From contig JADKBV010000003.1 in NCBI GenBank assembly GCA_016714895.1, forward strand, positions 1 to 34,683: 34,683 nucleotides of DNA. Reading direction: 5' to 3'. Source of the stretch: Saprospiraceae bacterium. Its GTDB lineage: Bacteria; Bacteroidota; Bacteroidia; Chitinophagales; Saprospiraceae. This document shows positions 34,362-34,683 of this stretch, in pieces; within the stretch, counting starts at the first letter, position 1, and every line of letters begins with the position of its first letter. A program made the translations under genes and the position numbers. The notes under the pieces were generated by a model. That model was not told where the DNA came from, did no database searches, and was given only the letters and a program-made list of their open reading frames with translations.

Positions 34362-34683
34362 ATGAATTTTTCCCACTTCATGGCAAAACGGATTGCCTTC
34401 ACACCGGATCGGTCCTTTACCAGGGTAATCATACGCATTGCCATAGCTACTATTGCCATCAGTATGGTCGTGATGATCATGACCACAGCTGTAACCAAAG
34501 GATTTAAAAAAGAAATCACCGACAAAATATTTGGATTTTGGGGTCATATTCACATCACGGATGCCAATATATCGAGATTTTTTGAAGTGGTGCCGATCGA
34601 TGGAACCCTTGCTGAATTTGATGAAATTCGCAACATCCAACAAATAGAATATGAAGGTGAAACTTCTTTATTCGGACTTCCTT
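34362..34683 (+). CDS. FtsX/LolC-type ABC transporter permease, N-terminal part
   Basis: An open frame from ATG 34362 runs off the right edge (107 codons visible). MNFSHFMAKRIAF, then SFTRVIIRIAIATIAISMVV with MIMTTAVTKGFKKEITDKIF and FGFWGHIHITDAN is the typical N-terminus of MacB/FtsX/LolC-family permeases: a cytoplasmic start, first helix, then the extracytoplasmic domain. Such proteins work with an ATPase to extract lipoproteins or regulate cell-wall enzymes. It diverges from tyrS with a palindromic promoter-like site between them. The specific subfamily cannot be decided from this part. Confidence 0.8.
   Translation, partial: MNFSHFMAKRIAFTPDRSFTRVIIRIAIATIAISMVVMIMTTAVTKGFKKEITDKIFGFWGHIHITDANISRFFEVVPIDGTLAEFDEIRNIQQIEYEGETSLFGLP

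Noticed and set aside
1..34683. CRISPR arrays, tRNA/rRNA genes, transposases and phage genes
   Set aside because: I looked for regular spaced repeats, conserved RNA motifs and integrase or transposase sequences and saw none.

Overview
The window looks like a chromosome segment from a Bacteroidota bacterium, probably near Saprospiraceae/Chitinophagia (lineage inferred). The evidence is three secreted proteins with type IX secretion (T9SS) C-terminal sorting domains, promoter elements of the Bacteroidota TAnnTTTG type, weak Shine-Dalgarno sites, and gene types common in that phylum. I see no rRNA, tRNA, CRISPR array, insertion sequence or prophage.

Sequence quality differs sharply along the window. 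In roughly 1-8.5 kb nearly every gene is broken by frameshifts, mostly at homopolymers, although conserved motifs survive in alternating frames. From about 8.5 to 31 kb every recognised gene is intact. Single breaks reappear in msrB and tyrS. This looks more like sequencing or assembly error than decay, so I annotate the broken genes as reconstructed loci.

Layout. 1-583 (+): a damaged Phd/YefM-VapC toxin-antitoxin pair, hidden under a long meaningless antisense ORF. 605-1946 (+): a NapH/CcoG-like membrane ferredoxin. 2240-3803 (-): an exported MORN-repeat/caspase fusion. 3853-4325 (+): a DUF4920 lipoprotein. 4436-5573 (+): acyl-CoA dehydrogenase. 5719-6438 (+): HAD hydrolase. 6466-8480 (-): a DUF58/PPK2/S4-RNA-binding operon. 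8570-8884 (-): thioredoxin. 9181-10956 (-): sodium:solute symporter. 11113-13317 (-): mgsA-uvrC. 13504-14898 (-): an FG-GAP T9SS protein. 15295-18599 (-): a tight run nifU-like, pyrF, tmk, HupE/UreJ-like, SBF-like symporter. 18670-19542 (-): pirin. 19720-22094 (-): a membrane protein/winged-helix regulator/CreD operon.

The second half has a signalling and surface block. A VIT-domain T9SS protein (22511-24595, +) diverges from the creD operon across a region with two related palindromes. A secreted M14-like putative metallopeptidase follows on the minus strand. Then come a TPR histidine kinase and an overlapping LuxR-type response regulator (25811-28191, +), followed by another T9SS protein. 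The right end holds a DoxX-like protein, a small membrane protein with a lipoprotein MsrB, a CPA2-type antiporter, tyrS, and the start of an FtsX/LolC-type ABC permease that runs off the window.

The best candidates for something little described are the creD module with its paired palindromes, the VIT protein with a degenerate MIDAS, and the exported MORN-caspase.
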